Assembly (NCBI GenBank): GCA_021773335.1
Contig: JAJFKG010000005.1
Location: 186,001 to 250,000 of the forward strand
Direction: 5' to 3'
Length of the DNA: 64,000 bases
From: Gammaproteobacteria bacterium
GTDB lineage: Bacteria > Pseudomonadota > Gammaproteobacteria > JAJFKG01
This document shows, piece by piece, positions 10,166-17,358 of the stretch (position 1 is its first letter; each line of letters begins with the position of its first letter). A program made the position numbers and the translations under genes. The notes under the pieces are model-generated. The model did no database searches. It had not been told where the DNA came from and saw only the letters and a list, made by a program, of their open reading frames with translations.

Positions 10166-11155
10166 TCACCCCACCAAATGCAACTCACCCTGCCCTGTGG
10201 CAAAGGCATTAATGTTCGCTAATGTAGTCGCAGCGATGTTACGCACGGCTTCTTTGGTGAAAAAGGCTTGGTGGCTAGTGATTAATACATTCGGAAATGT
10301 TTGCAAGCGCGCAAACACATCGTCCTGAATAATTTGATCCGACAAATCTTCGAAAAACAGATCGGCTTCTTCTTCATAAACATCTAAACCTAAATAACCG
10401 ATATGTTGACGTTTAAGCGCATCGATGGCCGCAACCGTATCAATGATTTTACCGCGACTGGTGTTGATGATCATTACGCCAGGTTTTGTTTTTGCCAGCG
10501 CTTGCACGTCGATCAAATGAAACGTTTCGGGGGTTAACGGACAATGCAAACTGAGAATATCTGACTGCTTTAACAACTCATCAAGTTCGACATACTGCAT
10601 GCCGAGTTGCAAGCACTCGGCATTTTCTACAATGTCATAACCTAACAAGTGACATCCAAAACCCTGCATAATACGCGCGAATACCGACCCAATTTTACCG
10701 GTGCCGATCACCCCTACAGTTTTGCCATGCAGATCAAAACCCAACAAACCATGCAACGAAAAATCCCCTTCGCGCACCCGTGTATGCGCGCGGTGAATTT
10801 TACGGTTTAATACCAACACTAAGCCCACGGCATGTTCAGCTACGGCGTACGGTGAATAAGCTGGCACGCTTGCGACTTTGATACCTAAGGCTTTGGCTGC
10901 ATCTAAATCGACGTGATTATAGCCAGCGCTGCGCAGTGCAATGAATTTAATCCCTTGCGCGGCGAGTGCACTTAGCACCTGTGCGTTTAAACAATCATTA
11001 ACAAAACAACATACTATTGATGCGCCGGCGGCAAGGCTAACGGTATCAGGATTCAGGTGGGCGCTGTAAAACTGTAATTCATGCTGATACACCTGATTGG
11101 CTTCGGTCAAATAACATTCATCATAAGATTTACTACTGAAGACGGCGACTTCCAT
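10166..11155 (-). CDS. ldhA: D-lactate dehydrogenase, NAD-dependent (2-hydroxyacid dehydrogenase family)
   Basis: Reduces pyruvate to D-lactate with NADH, a cytosolic fermentative step that regenerates NAD+. The 329-aa length matches E. coli LdhA. The N-terminal catalytic half carries [14 protein letters not shown]. The NAD-binding Rossmann motif [13 protein letters not shown] lies near residues 147-159, followed by the conserved [11 protein letters not shown] and [11 protein letters not shown] segments. The proton-donor His is in [10 protein letters not shown] near the C-terminus. The start is supported by AAGGA a few bases upstream of ATG 11155. It is divergent from fnr, the anaerobic regulator, which fits a role under low oxygen. 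I found no clear FNR box in the short shared upstream region, so direct FNR control of this gene is not shown. Confidence 0.93.
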   Translation of the reverse strand: MEVAVFSSKSYDECYLTEANQVYQHELQFYSAHLNPDTVSLAAGASIVCCFVNDCLNAQVLSALAAQGIKFIALRSAGYNHVDLDAAKALGIKVASVPAYSPYAVAEHAVGLVLVLNRKIHRAHTRVREGDFSLHGLLGFDLHGKTVGVIGTGKIGSVFARIMQGFGCHLLGYDIVENAECLQLGMQYVELDELLKQSDILSLHCPLTPETFHLIDVQALAKTKPGVMIINTSRGKIIDTVAAIDALKRQHIGYLGLDVYEEEADLFFEDLSDQIIQDDVFARLQTFPNVLITSHQAFFTKEAVRNIAATTLANINAFATGQGELHLVG

Positions 11156-11231
11156 GGGTTTTCCTTAACTAACTCGATGGCAGGATGATATAATAGCTAG
11201 ACTGAGATGTCAGCTTTTGGGGTGCAATTTT

Positions 11232-11311
11232 CGTCATCCTGAGCGTAGCGAAGGATCTTATTGATTTTGCGTAGAAAGGCGTAGAGATCCTTCACTACGC
11301 TCAGGATGACG
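11232..11311. repeat. 80-bp inverted repeat between ldhA and fnr
   Basis: Arms of about 27 bases (11232-11258, beginning cgtcatcctgagcg, and 11285-11311, ending ctcaggatgacg) are nearly perfect complements around a 26-base centre. This 'cgtcatcctgagcg...gaaggatct' palindrome is of a type seen dispersed in many bacterial genomes. The right arm overlaps an ATG (11306) that is in frame with fnr, which misleads automatic start calling. Confidence 0.85.
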
Positions 11312-11362
11312 GGCGTGGAATCCACTCTGAATGATGAGCAACAAAAAAATCGGACACCACAA

Positions 11363-12091
11363 ATGAGTGAACTACCAACAACCTGTAAGGAATTCCGTCA
11401 AGCTTGCGAGAATTGCAGCTTAGCAAAGCTGTGTTTGCCGGTGAGCCTCGCTCCGCAAGAAATGGAATCACTCAACAGCATCATCAAAAAGCGCTTGATC
11501 CTCGAACGCGGCAAAACCCTGTTTAACGTCGGAGACTCATTTTCAAAACTGTACGCGGTGCACTCTGGTTCCTTCAAAGCGATCATGCCAACCTATTATG
11601 GCAAAGAACAAATTACCAGTTTTTATTTACCAGGAGAATTAATGGGCTTCGACGCCATTCAAAGCGATCAACATCAAGTAAATGCCATCGCCTTAGAAAC
11701 CAGTTCTGTGTGTGAAATCCCGTTTAATGGCTTATTGCAGCTTGCTGGCAACATCCCAAACCTGCAACGCCAACTGATCAAAATCATGAGTCATAAATTT
11801 AACCCTGATAGTAATGTGAACCTCAATAGCAATGCCGATGAACGTGTCGCCTCATTACTGTTAGCCCTATCGTCACGCTTCGCACAACGTGGGTTCTCAG
11901 CCGTGCAGTTTAATTTAAGTATGTCACGCCAAGATATGGCAAATTATTTAGGCTTAGCCACAGAAACTGTCAGCCGTATCTTTACCCAAATGCAAGAAGA
12001 AAAAATCCTGCAAGTCAATCGCAAAGAAATCCATATTCTCGATTTTCGCCAACTACAAGTGCGAGCCTGTGTGAAAGTGGCCTCAGAATAA
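11363..12091 (+). CDS. fnr: FNR, oxygen-sensing transcription regulator with [4Fe-4S] cluster
   Basis: CRP/FNR-family regulator that binds TTGAT-N4-ATCAA sites when its oxygen-labile cluster is intact. Starting at ATG 11363 gives 242 aa. The frame is open further upstream (ATG 11306), but that start lies inside an inverted repeat. The cluster ligands are C15, C18, C24 and C117. Their spacing (3, 6, 93) is identical to C20, C23, C29 and C122 of E. coli FNR. An extra Cys at position 8 mirrors E. coli C16. The cNMP-type sensor barrel spans about residues 30-135. A dimer helix and a C-terminal winged helix (MSRQDMANYLGLATETVSR) follow, with the E-T-x-S-R recognition helix expected for FNR boxes. 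A good FNR box lies just downstream, in front of the uspA-like gene. Confidence 0.95.
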   Translation: MSELPTTCKEFRQACENCSLAKLCLPVSLAPQEMESLNSIIKKRLILERGKTLFNVGDSFSKLYAVHSGSFKAIMPTYYGKEQITSFYLPGELMGFDAIQSDQHQVNAIALETSSVCEIPFNGLLQLAGNIPNLQRQLIKIMSHKFNPDSNVNLNSNADERVASLLLALSSRFAQRGFSAVQFNLSMSRQDMANYLGLATETVSRIFTQMQEEKILQVNRKEIHILDFRQLQVRACVKVASE

Positions 12092-12147
12092 TATGATTTA
12101 TGTTGTCTTATTGTCGGTTAGTGCTGAAGCCCAGGATAACCCCAAAC

Positions 12148-12190
12148 TTGATCTAAATCACTACCCTACTCTACAGGCAATGCGTATAAT
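12148..12190 (+). promoter_or_regulatory. FNR box and -10 element: class II FNR-dependent promoter
   Basis: TTGATctaaATCAC at 12148-12161 matches the FNR consensus TTGAT-N4-ATCAA except for the last base or two. TATAAT is at 12185-12190. With transcription starting about 7 bases past the -10, the centre of the box sits at about -41.5 to -42.5, the class II activation position. No good -35 is present, as expected, because the box replaces it. The downstream gene is the universal stress protein at 12227. Confidence 0.8.
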
Positions 12191-12226
12191 CCAGGGTTAA
12201 ATAAGTCAGCAAATGGAGCGTCTATA

Positions 12227-12649
12227 ATGCAACCTTACCAACATATCCTACTCGCCACTGATTTGGGCAAAAATTGCAAACATACCGCCCGACAAGCGCT
12301 CTCCCTAGCCGAAAAACTGAGCGCCAAGTTAAGCATTGTGCATGTGGTTGAACCTATCCCCAGTTATGCCATGGGCTATATTGGTGCTGCTGACATCGAA
12401 AACCAAATCATCAATGATGCGAAAAACAAACTCTCTGAACTCGGCGAAGAGTTAGAAGTACCCCTAGCAGATTTGTGGATCGAAAAAGGCCCAGCAAAAC
12501 ATGAAATCGTCCACCTCGCCAAAAAACAAAAGGTCGATTTAATTATTGTTGGCTCACACCCCCACCATGGTTTGGGCAATTTACTGGGTTCGACTGCTGA
12601 TGGTGTGATGCACCATGCGGAATGCGCTGTATTGGCTGTACGCGGGTAA
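12227..12649 (+). CDS. Universal stress protein, UspA family
   Basis: A single-domain Usp protein of 140 aa, a Rossmann-like cytosolic protein that often dimerises and binds nucleotide. It begins MQPYQHILLATDLGKN, the usual first strand and turn, and ends with the typical HHAECAVLAVRG. The ATP-loop motif G-x2-G-x9-G-S/T is degenerate here (GSHPHHGLGNLLGST): Pro replaces the second Gly and one residue is missing, so ATP binding is uncertain. GGAG precedes the ATG. An FNR box plus TATAAT upstream indicates anaerobic induction, as known for FNR/ANR-controlled usp genes in other proteobacteria. Confidence 0.93.
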   Translation: MQPYQHILLATDLGKNCKHTARQALSLAEKLSAKLSIVHVVEPIPSYAMGYIGAADIENQIINDAKNKLSELGEELEVPLADLWIEKGPAKHEIVHLAKKQKVDLIIVGSHPHHGLGNLLGSTADGVMHHAECAVLAVRG

Positions 12650-12984
12650 AGACAATATTAGGTATTTTTTCCTCAGGCCCGGGCGATGTTACGTAACGCT
12701 GACCCGGGCCCCTACCTCCCGCCTCATCCAACTAATCCACGACAGCCAATAACTAGGCTTAAACTCCTATTTTCACAGCCTAGCTTGCAGGAAATTCTTC
12801 TCTATTTTCGACCAGATATTTACTTTTTTGTATTGCTGTTGTTCAATTTTTACCATATAATTCGCGCGCGCAAACAAAATAGCGCAATTTTTTACATTAT
12901 CAGCAGGTTATGTTGGTTATTTGGGATTAATATTTGGTGAGAAACTGCCTAACAACGTGTTAGTAGTACCGAGGGCGTGTTGAA
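12650..12984. other. Intergenic region with a G+C-rich palindrome at 12676-12710
   Basis: GGCCCGGG (12676-12683) and CCCGGGCC (12703-12710) can pair around a loop that itself contains the perfect palindrome GTTACGTAAC (12688-12697). No T-run follows, so it is not a classical terminator for the usp gene, although it may still stop or stabilise transcripts. An 84-codon plus frame (12686-12940) starts inside the palindrome and shows no recognisable protein sequence. Confidence 0.5.
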
Positions 12985-14217
12985 ATGTTTAAGCGCGTTA
13001 AAATACTCTATTTTATTGCTTGGTTAATCTTCGCAATATTCTTTTTAGTCGAATTTACTTTACGGGTCTCTCCTAGCGTTATGACCTCAAGTCTTATGCA
13101 GGCTTTTTCCATTAAGGCCCAAGGCATCGGCATCATCACCGCCAGTTACTATATTGCCTACGTCTTGATGCAATTACCCGCCGGCCATCTATTAGATCGC
13201 TATAATCTCACCAAAGTCATGGTTGTCGCCGCAGCTATTATAGCGCTCGGCTGTGCCATCTTCGCTGAGGCACATAGCTACTCTCTGGCTATCGTCGCAC
13301 GTTTTATTATGGGTGCAGGCGCTGCCTTCATCTTATTGGGTTGTTTAAAAGCGATTAGCTTGTACTTCAAGCCCAAGCGCCATGGTTTATACGTCGGACT
13401 CACGGGCATGTTATGCGCCGTTGGTGGTGTACAAGGCCAAACACTGTTGGCTTATCTCGTCAAACAAACAGGTTGGCATAACACTATTCTTATCATGATG
13501 GTTATCATACTCTTAATTATGGCCGCCATCTGGTTTTGTACCCCACGACATGATCCTAAGCATCTTGAAACCCATGCTCCCGTACTAGACACATTGCGGA
13601 AATATTTAGTTAACGCCAACTATCTACGTTTGGTCATTTTTGCAGGCCTATTAAATAGCCCTATCGTCGCGTTTGCGGGCCTCTGGGCAGTACCGTATTT
13701 CTCAATAACCGAACACACAACTAATTTTGCAGCTAGTACAATCACCGCTTGGGTTTGGGTTGGACAAATCCCTGGCTATCTTTTGATAAATTGGCTCAGT
13801 GACTATATTCGCGCTCGCCGTATCATGATGTTTAGTGCCGCTCTCGCCAGTATTGCAATGCTCTACATCCTCTTTGCAGGCATCCATAGCTTAACGGCGT
13901 TATCGATCGCTATGTTTACGCTCGGCTTCTTTTGCAGCGCAAACTATCTAGCATTCACCCAGATTTGCAAAATGTGCGACACACGTGAAAGTGGCATTTT
14001 GAACAGTATCGCCGTCATTATTAATATCGGCATAGGCACCATCATGCAAATCGTGATCGGGATACTCGCAAACCATACCATCGCCCATGCCCATTTAGTG
14101 CATGGTCATAGCTTATCAAACGCGCAGCTCAATAAATTGCTCATAATGCTCCCTATTGGATTGTTATTGGCAGTGATTGTGGCAAGCCGGACACATTTTC
14201 AGTGTACAGCTCGCTAG
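12985..14217 (+). CDS. Major facilitator superfamily transporter
   Basis: A 410-aa inner-membrane protein with about 12 predicted membrane spans. The first is residues 7-27. The loop between spans 2 and 3 carries the MFS signature GHLLDRYNLTKV. The span-4/5 region (RFIMGAGAAFILLGCLKAISLYF) is typical of anion/organic-solute MFS carriers. A second, weaker copy of the signature loop (NWLSDYIRARRIM) begins the C-terminal half. GAGGG precedes the ATG. The substrate cannot be read from the sequence. It stands alone, with no enzyme genes next to it. Confidence 0.88.
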   Translation: MFKRVKILYFIAWLIFAIFFLVEFTLRVSPSVMTSSLMQAFSIKAQGIGIITASYYIAYVLMQLPAGHLLDRYNLTKVMVVAAAIIALGCAIFAEAHSYSLAIVARFIMGAGAAFILLGCLKAISLYFKPKRHGLYVGLTGMLCAVGGVQGQTLLAYLVKQTGWHNTILIMMVIILLIMAAIWFCTPRHDPKHLETHAPVLDTLRKYLVNANYLRLVIFAGLLNSPIVAFAGLWAVPYFSITEHTTNFAASTITAWVWVGQIPGYLLINWLSDYIRARRIMMFSAALASIAMLYILFAGIHSLTALSIAMFTLGFFCSANYLAFTQICKMCDTRESGILNSIAVIINIGIGTIMQIVIGILANHTIAHAHLVHGHSLSNAQLNKLLIMLPIGLLLAVIVASRTHFQCTAR

Positions 14218-14567
14218 GGTAGCTACGGAAAAACTGTAATACGTACGTCACACGAAAAATCGTACTACGACTACAGTTGTATCTTGTTGAAATACGTACA
14301 AAAAGCAAAGGCGACGCCCCAAAAAAAAGAAAAGTCTATATTTTTCAAACGGTTACAAAAACTCCTGGCATAAAAGATAAAATCGTCATAAAATCATGAT
14401 GTTATGACGCAATACTTAAGGTGAACTGACAGAAAGCATGCCTAACTAGACATATTCCCATTGTACAATGGACAATGTCTCACAAGAGTTTAATCTTTAG
14501 CTCATTTGCATAAAAAAAATCCCTGATACAATAACGACCATTAACAACTCAAACGAATGGAATTGAC
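14218..14567. other. Intergenic region, no gene seen
   Basis: About 350 A+T-rich bases between the MFS gene and a candidate miniprotein. I see short A-runs and partial palindromes around cgtac/gtacg motifs, but no gene and no clear terminator. Confidence 0.35.
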
Positions 14568-14726
14568 ATGAAAGAACGAATATTTTTATCAGAACTGCCT
14601 GATAACTTACAAAGGAAGATTATTGTTTGTTTACAGTCTAACAACTTTGGTTTAGCCAAAAAGATGTTTGATGATTATAAAAGCACTAACGGCCTCATTA
14701 GAAAAGTCCATAAGGTAAAGCATTGA
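14568..14726 (+). CDS. Candidate 52-aa miniprotein with F-box-like sequence
   Basis: An ATG at 14568 opens a 52-codon frame ending TGA at 14726. The product begins MKERIFLSELPDNLQRKI and continues with IVCLQSNNFGLAKKMFDDYK. The pattern L-x2-LP-x4-x-x-I-x3-L followed by a Leu/Ala helix resembles the core of an F-box (LP..l...I...L....l). F-box proteins recruit SCF ubiquitin ligases in eukaryotes and are known among Legionella effectors. The match is short and could be chance. The ribosome site is weak (GGA). A perfect 12-bp hairpin starts 7 bases after the stop, and a good terminator follows about 125 bases downstream, so a short transcript is plausible. Confidence 0.4.
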   Translation: MKERIFLSELPDNLQRKIIVCLQSNNFGLAKKMFDDYKSTNGLIRKVHKVKH

Positions 14727-14732
14727 GATTTC

Positions 14733-14761
14733 GCGGCCAATACAAGGAATGTATTGGCCGC
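14733..14761 (+). other. Perfect 12-bp hairpin after the miniprotein frame
   Basis: GCGGCCAATACA (14733-14744), loop AGGAA, and TGTATTGGCCGC (14750-14761) form a perfect stem. No U-tract follows, so it is a structural element or weak terminator rather than a canonical intrinsic terminator. Confidence 0.6.
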
Positions 14762-14850
14762 ACACCGTGTCTGTGAGTGGTAGCTGCTGACTCTATTAAA
14801 AAGGATATTTGATAGGGAAAGCTTGACTCTTCGTCTGCAAGCCACGTCTT

Positions 14851-14896
14851 AAGTGGGTAGGGAACAAGGATTGATTCCTACCCACTTTTCTTTTTC
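14851..14896 (+). terminator. Rho-independent terminator
   Basis: An 11-bp perfect stem AAGTGGGTAGG / CCTACCCACTT (14851-14861 with 14877-14887) and a 15-base loop are followed by the T-rich tract ttttcttttt. No long gene ends nearby on this strand, so it probably ends the miniprotein transcript or a small RNA starting between 14500 and 14800. Confidence 0.75.
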
Positions 14897-14944
14897 TAGA
14901 TGATCACTTCGTAGATAGTAAATTCCATTGTAGGCCAATCTGAC

Positions 14945-15142
14945 GCGAACGATACCCTCAACGTGCTCATGTATCCTCTATACACTCCGCCCGTCTCTCG
15001 TACCGTTCGCGTCACCTTGCCTCTACACTGAAATTTTTTTGCCAACTCAGTCCTACTACTACTGCTTGAACACCGATAAGCCTCTGGCAACCTTACCTGA
15101 GCGAACGATACCCTCAACCTGCTCATGTATCATCTATACACT
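14945..15142 (+). repeat. Two 42-bp direct repeats upstream of the permease gene
   Basis: 14945-14986 and 15101-15142 begin gcgaacgataccctcaac and are identical at 40 of 42 positions. The second copy ends about 45 bases before the AI-2E-family permease start. They do not look palindromic as a whole. They could be tandem regulator-binding or promoter duplications, or a short dispersed repeat. The rest of 14897-15186 shows no gene. Confidence 0.7.
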
Positions 15143-15186
15143 TCATGCTATCCTACCGCATCCATACAACAAAGGAATGTCACGTA

Positions 15187-16245
15187 ATGAGCACCACGGC
15201 AAAATGGCTTTTCGTAAGCGGCTGTATCGTCTTTTTTATTCTGCTCTATCTCTTATCGCCCATGCTAACGCCCTTTTTTCTTGGCGCCCTGCTCGCATAT
15301 TTACTCGACCCCATTGTTAACCGTCTGCAAGCCTGGAAATTACCCCGCACCTTGGCAGTCACTATTGTATTCATTGTATTTTTCGCGATTATCACTGTGT
15401 TATTGCTCATTTTAATTCCATTATTAGAAAAACAAATCAGCGAACTAATCGCTAGCCTGCCAAAAATCCAAGCGTGGTTACAAGACAGCCTACTCCCATG
15501 GTTGAATTTGCATTTTGATACCAACCTCAGCTTCGATACCACACAATTACAACAAACTCTCGGCTCGAATTGGCAACAGGCCGGCGGCATTGCCTCAGGT
15601 CTATGGAAAACCATCTCTCAATCAACCTTTGTCATTATCGCGTGGCTGACAAACGTGGTACTAACGCCCGTCGTCATGTTTTATCTCTTGCGTGATTGGG
15701 ATCATGTGCTCGACAACGTCCGTGGCTTACTACCACGCCGCATCGAACCCACCGTCGTCAAACTTTTCAATGAATGCGATGAGGTCTTAAGCGCCTTCTT
15801 GCGCGGTCAATTGATGGTAATGATTGCCCTAGGCGTGTTGTACTCTGTCGGTCTGAGTATTATCGGCATTAATCTCGCCTTGCTCATCGGTATGGTAGCA
15901 GGCTTAGTCAGCATCGTACCCTACCTCGGTTTTATCATCGGTATTGTGGCAGCCGGTATTGCCAGCTTTTTCCAATTTCACGATGCCATCCACCTAGGCT
16001 ATGTGGTGCTGGTATTTGCCATCGCTCAAGGCATTGAAGGCATGTTGCTCACGCCATTATTTGTCGGCGACAAGATCGGCCTACATCCCGTGGCGGTGAT
16101 TTTTGCGGTACTGGCGGGTGGCGAACTCTTTGGTTTTATCGGCATATTACTCGCCTTACCCGTCGCTGCCGTTAGCATGGTGTTTGTACGCTTTTTCAAA
16201 CAGCACTACGAAAACAGCAGTTTATACGGCACGACAATACCTTAG
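15187..16245 (+). CDS. AI-2E family (PerM-type) membrane permease
   Basis: A 352-aa inner-membrane protein with about eight spans, of the AI-2E/PerM family. The start at ATG 15187 (MSTTAKWLFVSG) is chosen because AGGAATG lies 8-9 bases upstream; the frame remains open back to 15145 without a site. It has two N-terminal spans, a soluble amphipathic segment (about residues 80-150), then the conserved TPVVMFYLLRDWD and the GLVSIVPYLGFIIG...LTPLFVGDKIGLHPVAVIFAVLAGGELFGFIGILLALPVAA regions that mark the family (given here in parts). Members export small molecules or act in Na+/H+ exchange; the substrate is unknown here. Two 42-bp direct repeats lie upstream. Confidence 0.9.
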   Translation: MSTTAKWLFVSGCIVFFILLYLLSPMLTPFFLGALLAYLLDPIVNRLQAWKLPRTLAVTIVFIVFFAIITVLLLILIPLLEKQISELIASLPKIQAWLQDSLLPWLNLHFDTNLSFDTTQLQQTLGSNWQQAGGIASGLWKTISQSTFVIIAWLTNVVLTPVVMFYLLRDWDHVLDNVRGLLPRRIEPTVVKLFNECDEVLSAFLRGQLMVMIALGVLYSVGLSIIGINLALLIGMVAGLVSIVPYLGFIIGIVAAGIASFFQFHDAIHLGYVVLVFAIAQGIEGMLLTPLFVGDKIGLHPVAVIFAVLAGGELFGFIGILLALPVAAVSMVFVRFFKQHYENSSLYGTTIP

Positions 16246-16248
16246 ATA

Positions 16249-16512
16249 CTAACTCGCATCACGTTTAGCACGAAAACGACTGCGTTCGTGGCAGTTAGCA
16301 GGTAATGGTGGTGCCGGTAATTGTCCGTAACAATCACGTCGCACGCGCATATGTAACACTAACAAACGCGTGCCAATCCGATAACTCGGTTGTTTCGTGC
16401 GACCATCAATAATCCGATGAATACAACTGCCGGTAACGCCAACGTCTTCCGCAATACGTTCAATTGTGTAATCTTCTGACTGAAGAATTTCAGAGATAAG
16501 TTTTTTCCACAT
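16249..16512 (-). CDS. Small helix-turn-helix DNA-binding protein
   Basis: An 87-aa protein. Residues 1-60 resemble a Cro/CI-type helix-turn-helix (ILQSEDYTIERIAEDVGVTGSCIHRIIDG), with a recognition helix around TGSCIHRII. The C-terminal 30 residues are basic and Pro/Arg-rich (RVRRDCYGQLPAPPLP). It is divergent from queC. An 8-bp inverted repeat in the shared upstream region (16524-16560) is a candidate operator for autoregulation. The target genes are unknown. It ends 3 bases from the stop of the convergent permease gene. Confidence 0.75.
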   Translation of the reverse strand: MWKKLISEILQSEDYTIERIAEDVGVTGSCIHRIIDGRTKQPSYRIGTRLLVLHMRVRRDCYGQLPAPPLPANCHERSRFRAKRDAS

Positions 16513-16523
16513 AACGATATCCT

Positions 16524-16560
16524 TTTGTTCTTGTTGTTATCTTTGATATCTCAGAACAAA
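16524..16560. promoter_or_regulatory. Inverted repeat, candidate operator between HTH gene and queC
   Basis: TTTGTTCT (16524-16531) and AGAACAAA (16553-16560) are perfect complements with 21 bases between them. They lie 12-48 bases upstream of the HTH protein's start. The spacing (centre to centre 29 bases) approaches three helical turns, as in paired half-sites. This is inferred from position only. Confidence 0.4.
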
Positions 16561-16651
16561 AATATTTAACTTTGCATCGCGTGTCAAGCAATAAATTGGA
16601 GTGACATAGCAATTCGAGTACAATATGTAAAACAAACTTAGGATAGATGCC

Positions 16652-17353
16652 ATGGATACAAATCAACAAAAGGCCGTCATATTACTGTCGGGTGGGCTCG
16701 ATTCCACAACCTGCCTTGCCATTGCCAAACAACAAGGTTATCGTTGCTATCCTCTTTCTTTTGACTATGGCCAACGCAATCATGCTGAACTTAATGCCAT
16801 CCGTAACATCGCACAAACACTCGGTGCAGAAGAACACCGCATTTTCAATTTACCCTTAGCTCAATTTGGTGGCTCTGCATTAACAGACACAGCAATCGAG
16901 GTGCCCGATTATCGAGACACTGATGACATCCCTGTGACTTATGTTCCCGCGCGCAATACGATCTTCTTATCCATTGCCCTGGGTTGGGCAGAAATACTCG
17001 GCGCTCGTGATATTTTTATCGGCGCAAGCGCCGTGGATTACTCAGGTTATCCTGATTGCCGCCCTGATTATTTTGCGTCATTTCAACACATGGCTGACTT
17101 AGCCACAAAAGCAGGTATCGAAGGCCGTAACTTTCAAATCCACACCCCACTTTTAGATCTTTCAAAAGCCGACACCATACGCCAAGGTATCGCACTAGGC
17201 GTGGACTACGCACTAACAGTCTCCTGTTACCAAGCTAATAGTGATGGCCAAGCCTGTGGGCGTTGCGATAGTTGTTATTTGCGTAAACAAGGTTTTGCAC
17301 AAGCAAAGGTTGCAGACCCAACGCGTTATGTCGCAACAATAGCCACAAGCTAA
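16652..17353 (+). CDS. queC: 7-cyano-7-deazaguanine synthase
   Basis: Converts 7-carboxy-7-deazaguanine to preQ0 using ATP and ammonia, in the queuosine tRNA-modification pathway. The 233-aa protein has the PP-loop [13 protein letters not shown] at residues 11-23 and the conserved [18 protein letters not shown]. It also has [15 protein letters not shown], and the C-terminal zinc site with four Cys (SCYQ...[15 protein letters not shown]). AGGATA precedes the ATG. No other que gene is in the window. The 842-aa unknown gene starts 5 bases after its stop. Confidence 0.96.
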   Translation: MDTNQQKAVILLSGGLDSTTCLAIAKQQGYRCYPLSFDYGQRNHAELNAIRNIAQTLGAEEHRIFNLPLAQFGGSALTDTAIEVPDYRDTDDIPVTYVPARNTIFLSIALGWAEILGARDIFIGASAVDYSGYPDCRPDYFASFQHMADLATKAGIEGRNFQIHTPLLDLSKADTIRQGIALGVDYALTVSCYQANSDGQACGRCDSCYLRKQGFAQAKVADPTRYVATIATS

Positions 17354-17358
17354 AGCTT

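Noticed and set aside
11156-11362. FNR box controlling ldhA
   Set aside because: The region between ldhA and fnr contains ttgatttt but no matching atcaa half-site at the right spacing.
12686-12940. 84-codon plus-strand frame
   Set aside because: It starts inside a G+C-rich palindrome, has no ribosome site and an implausible composition.
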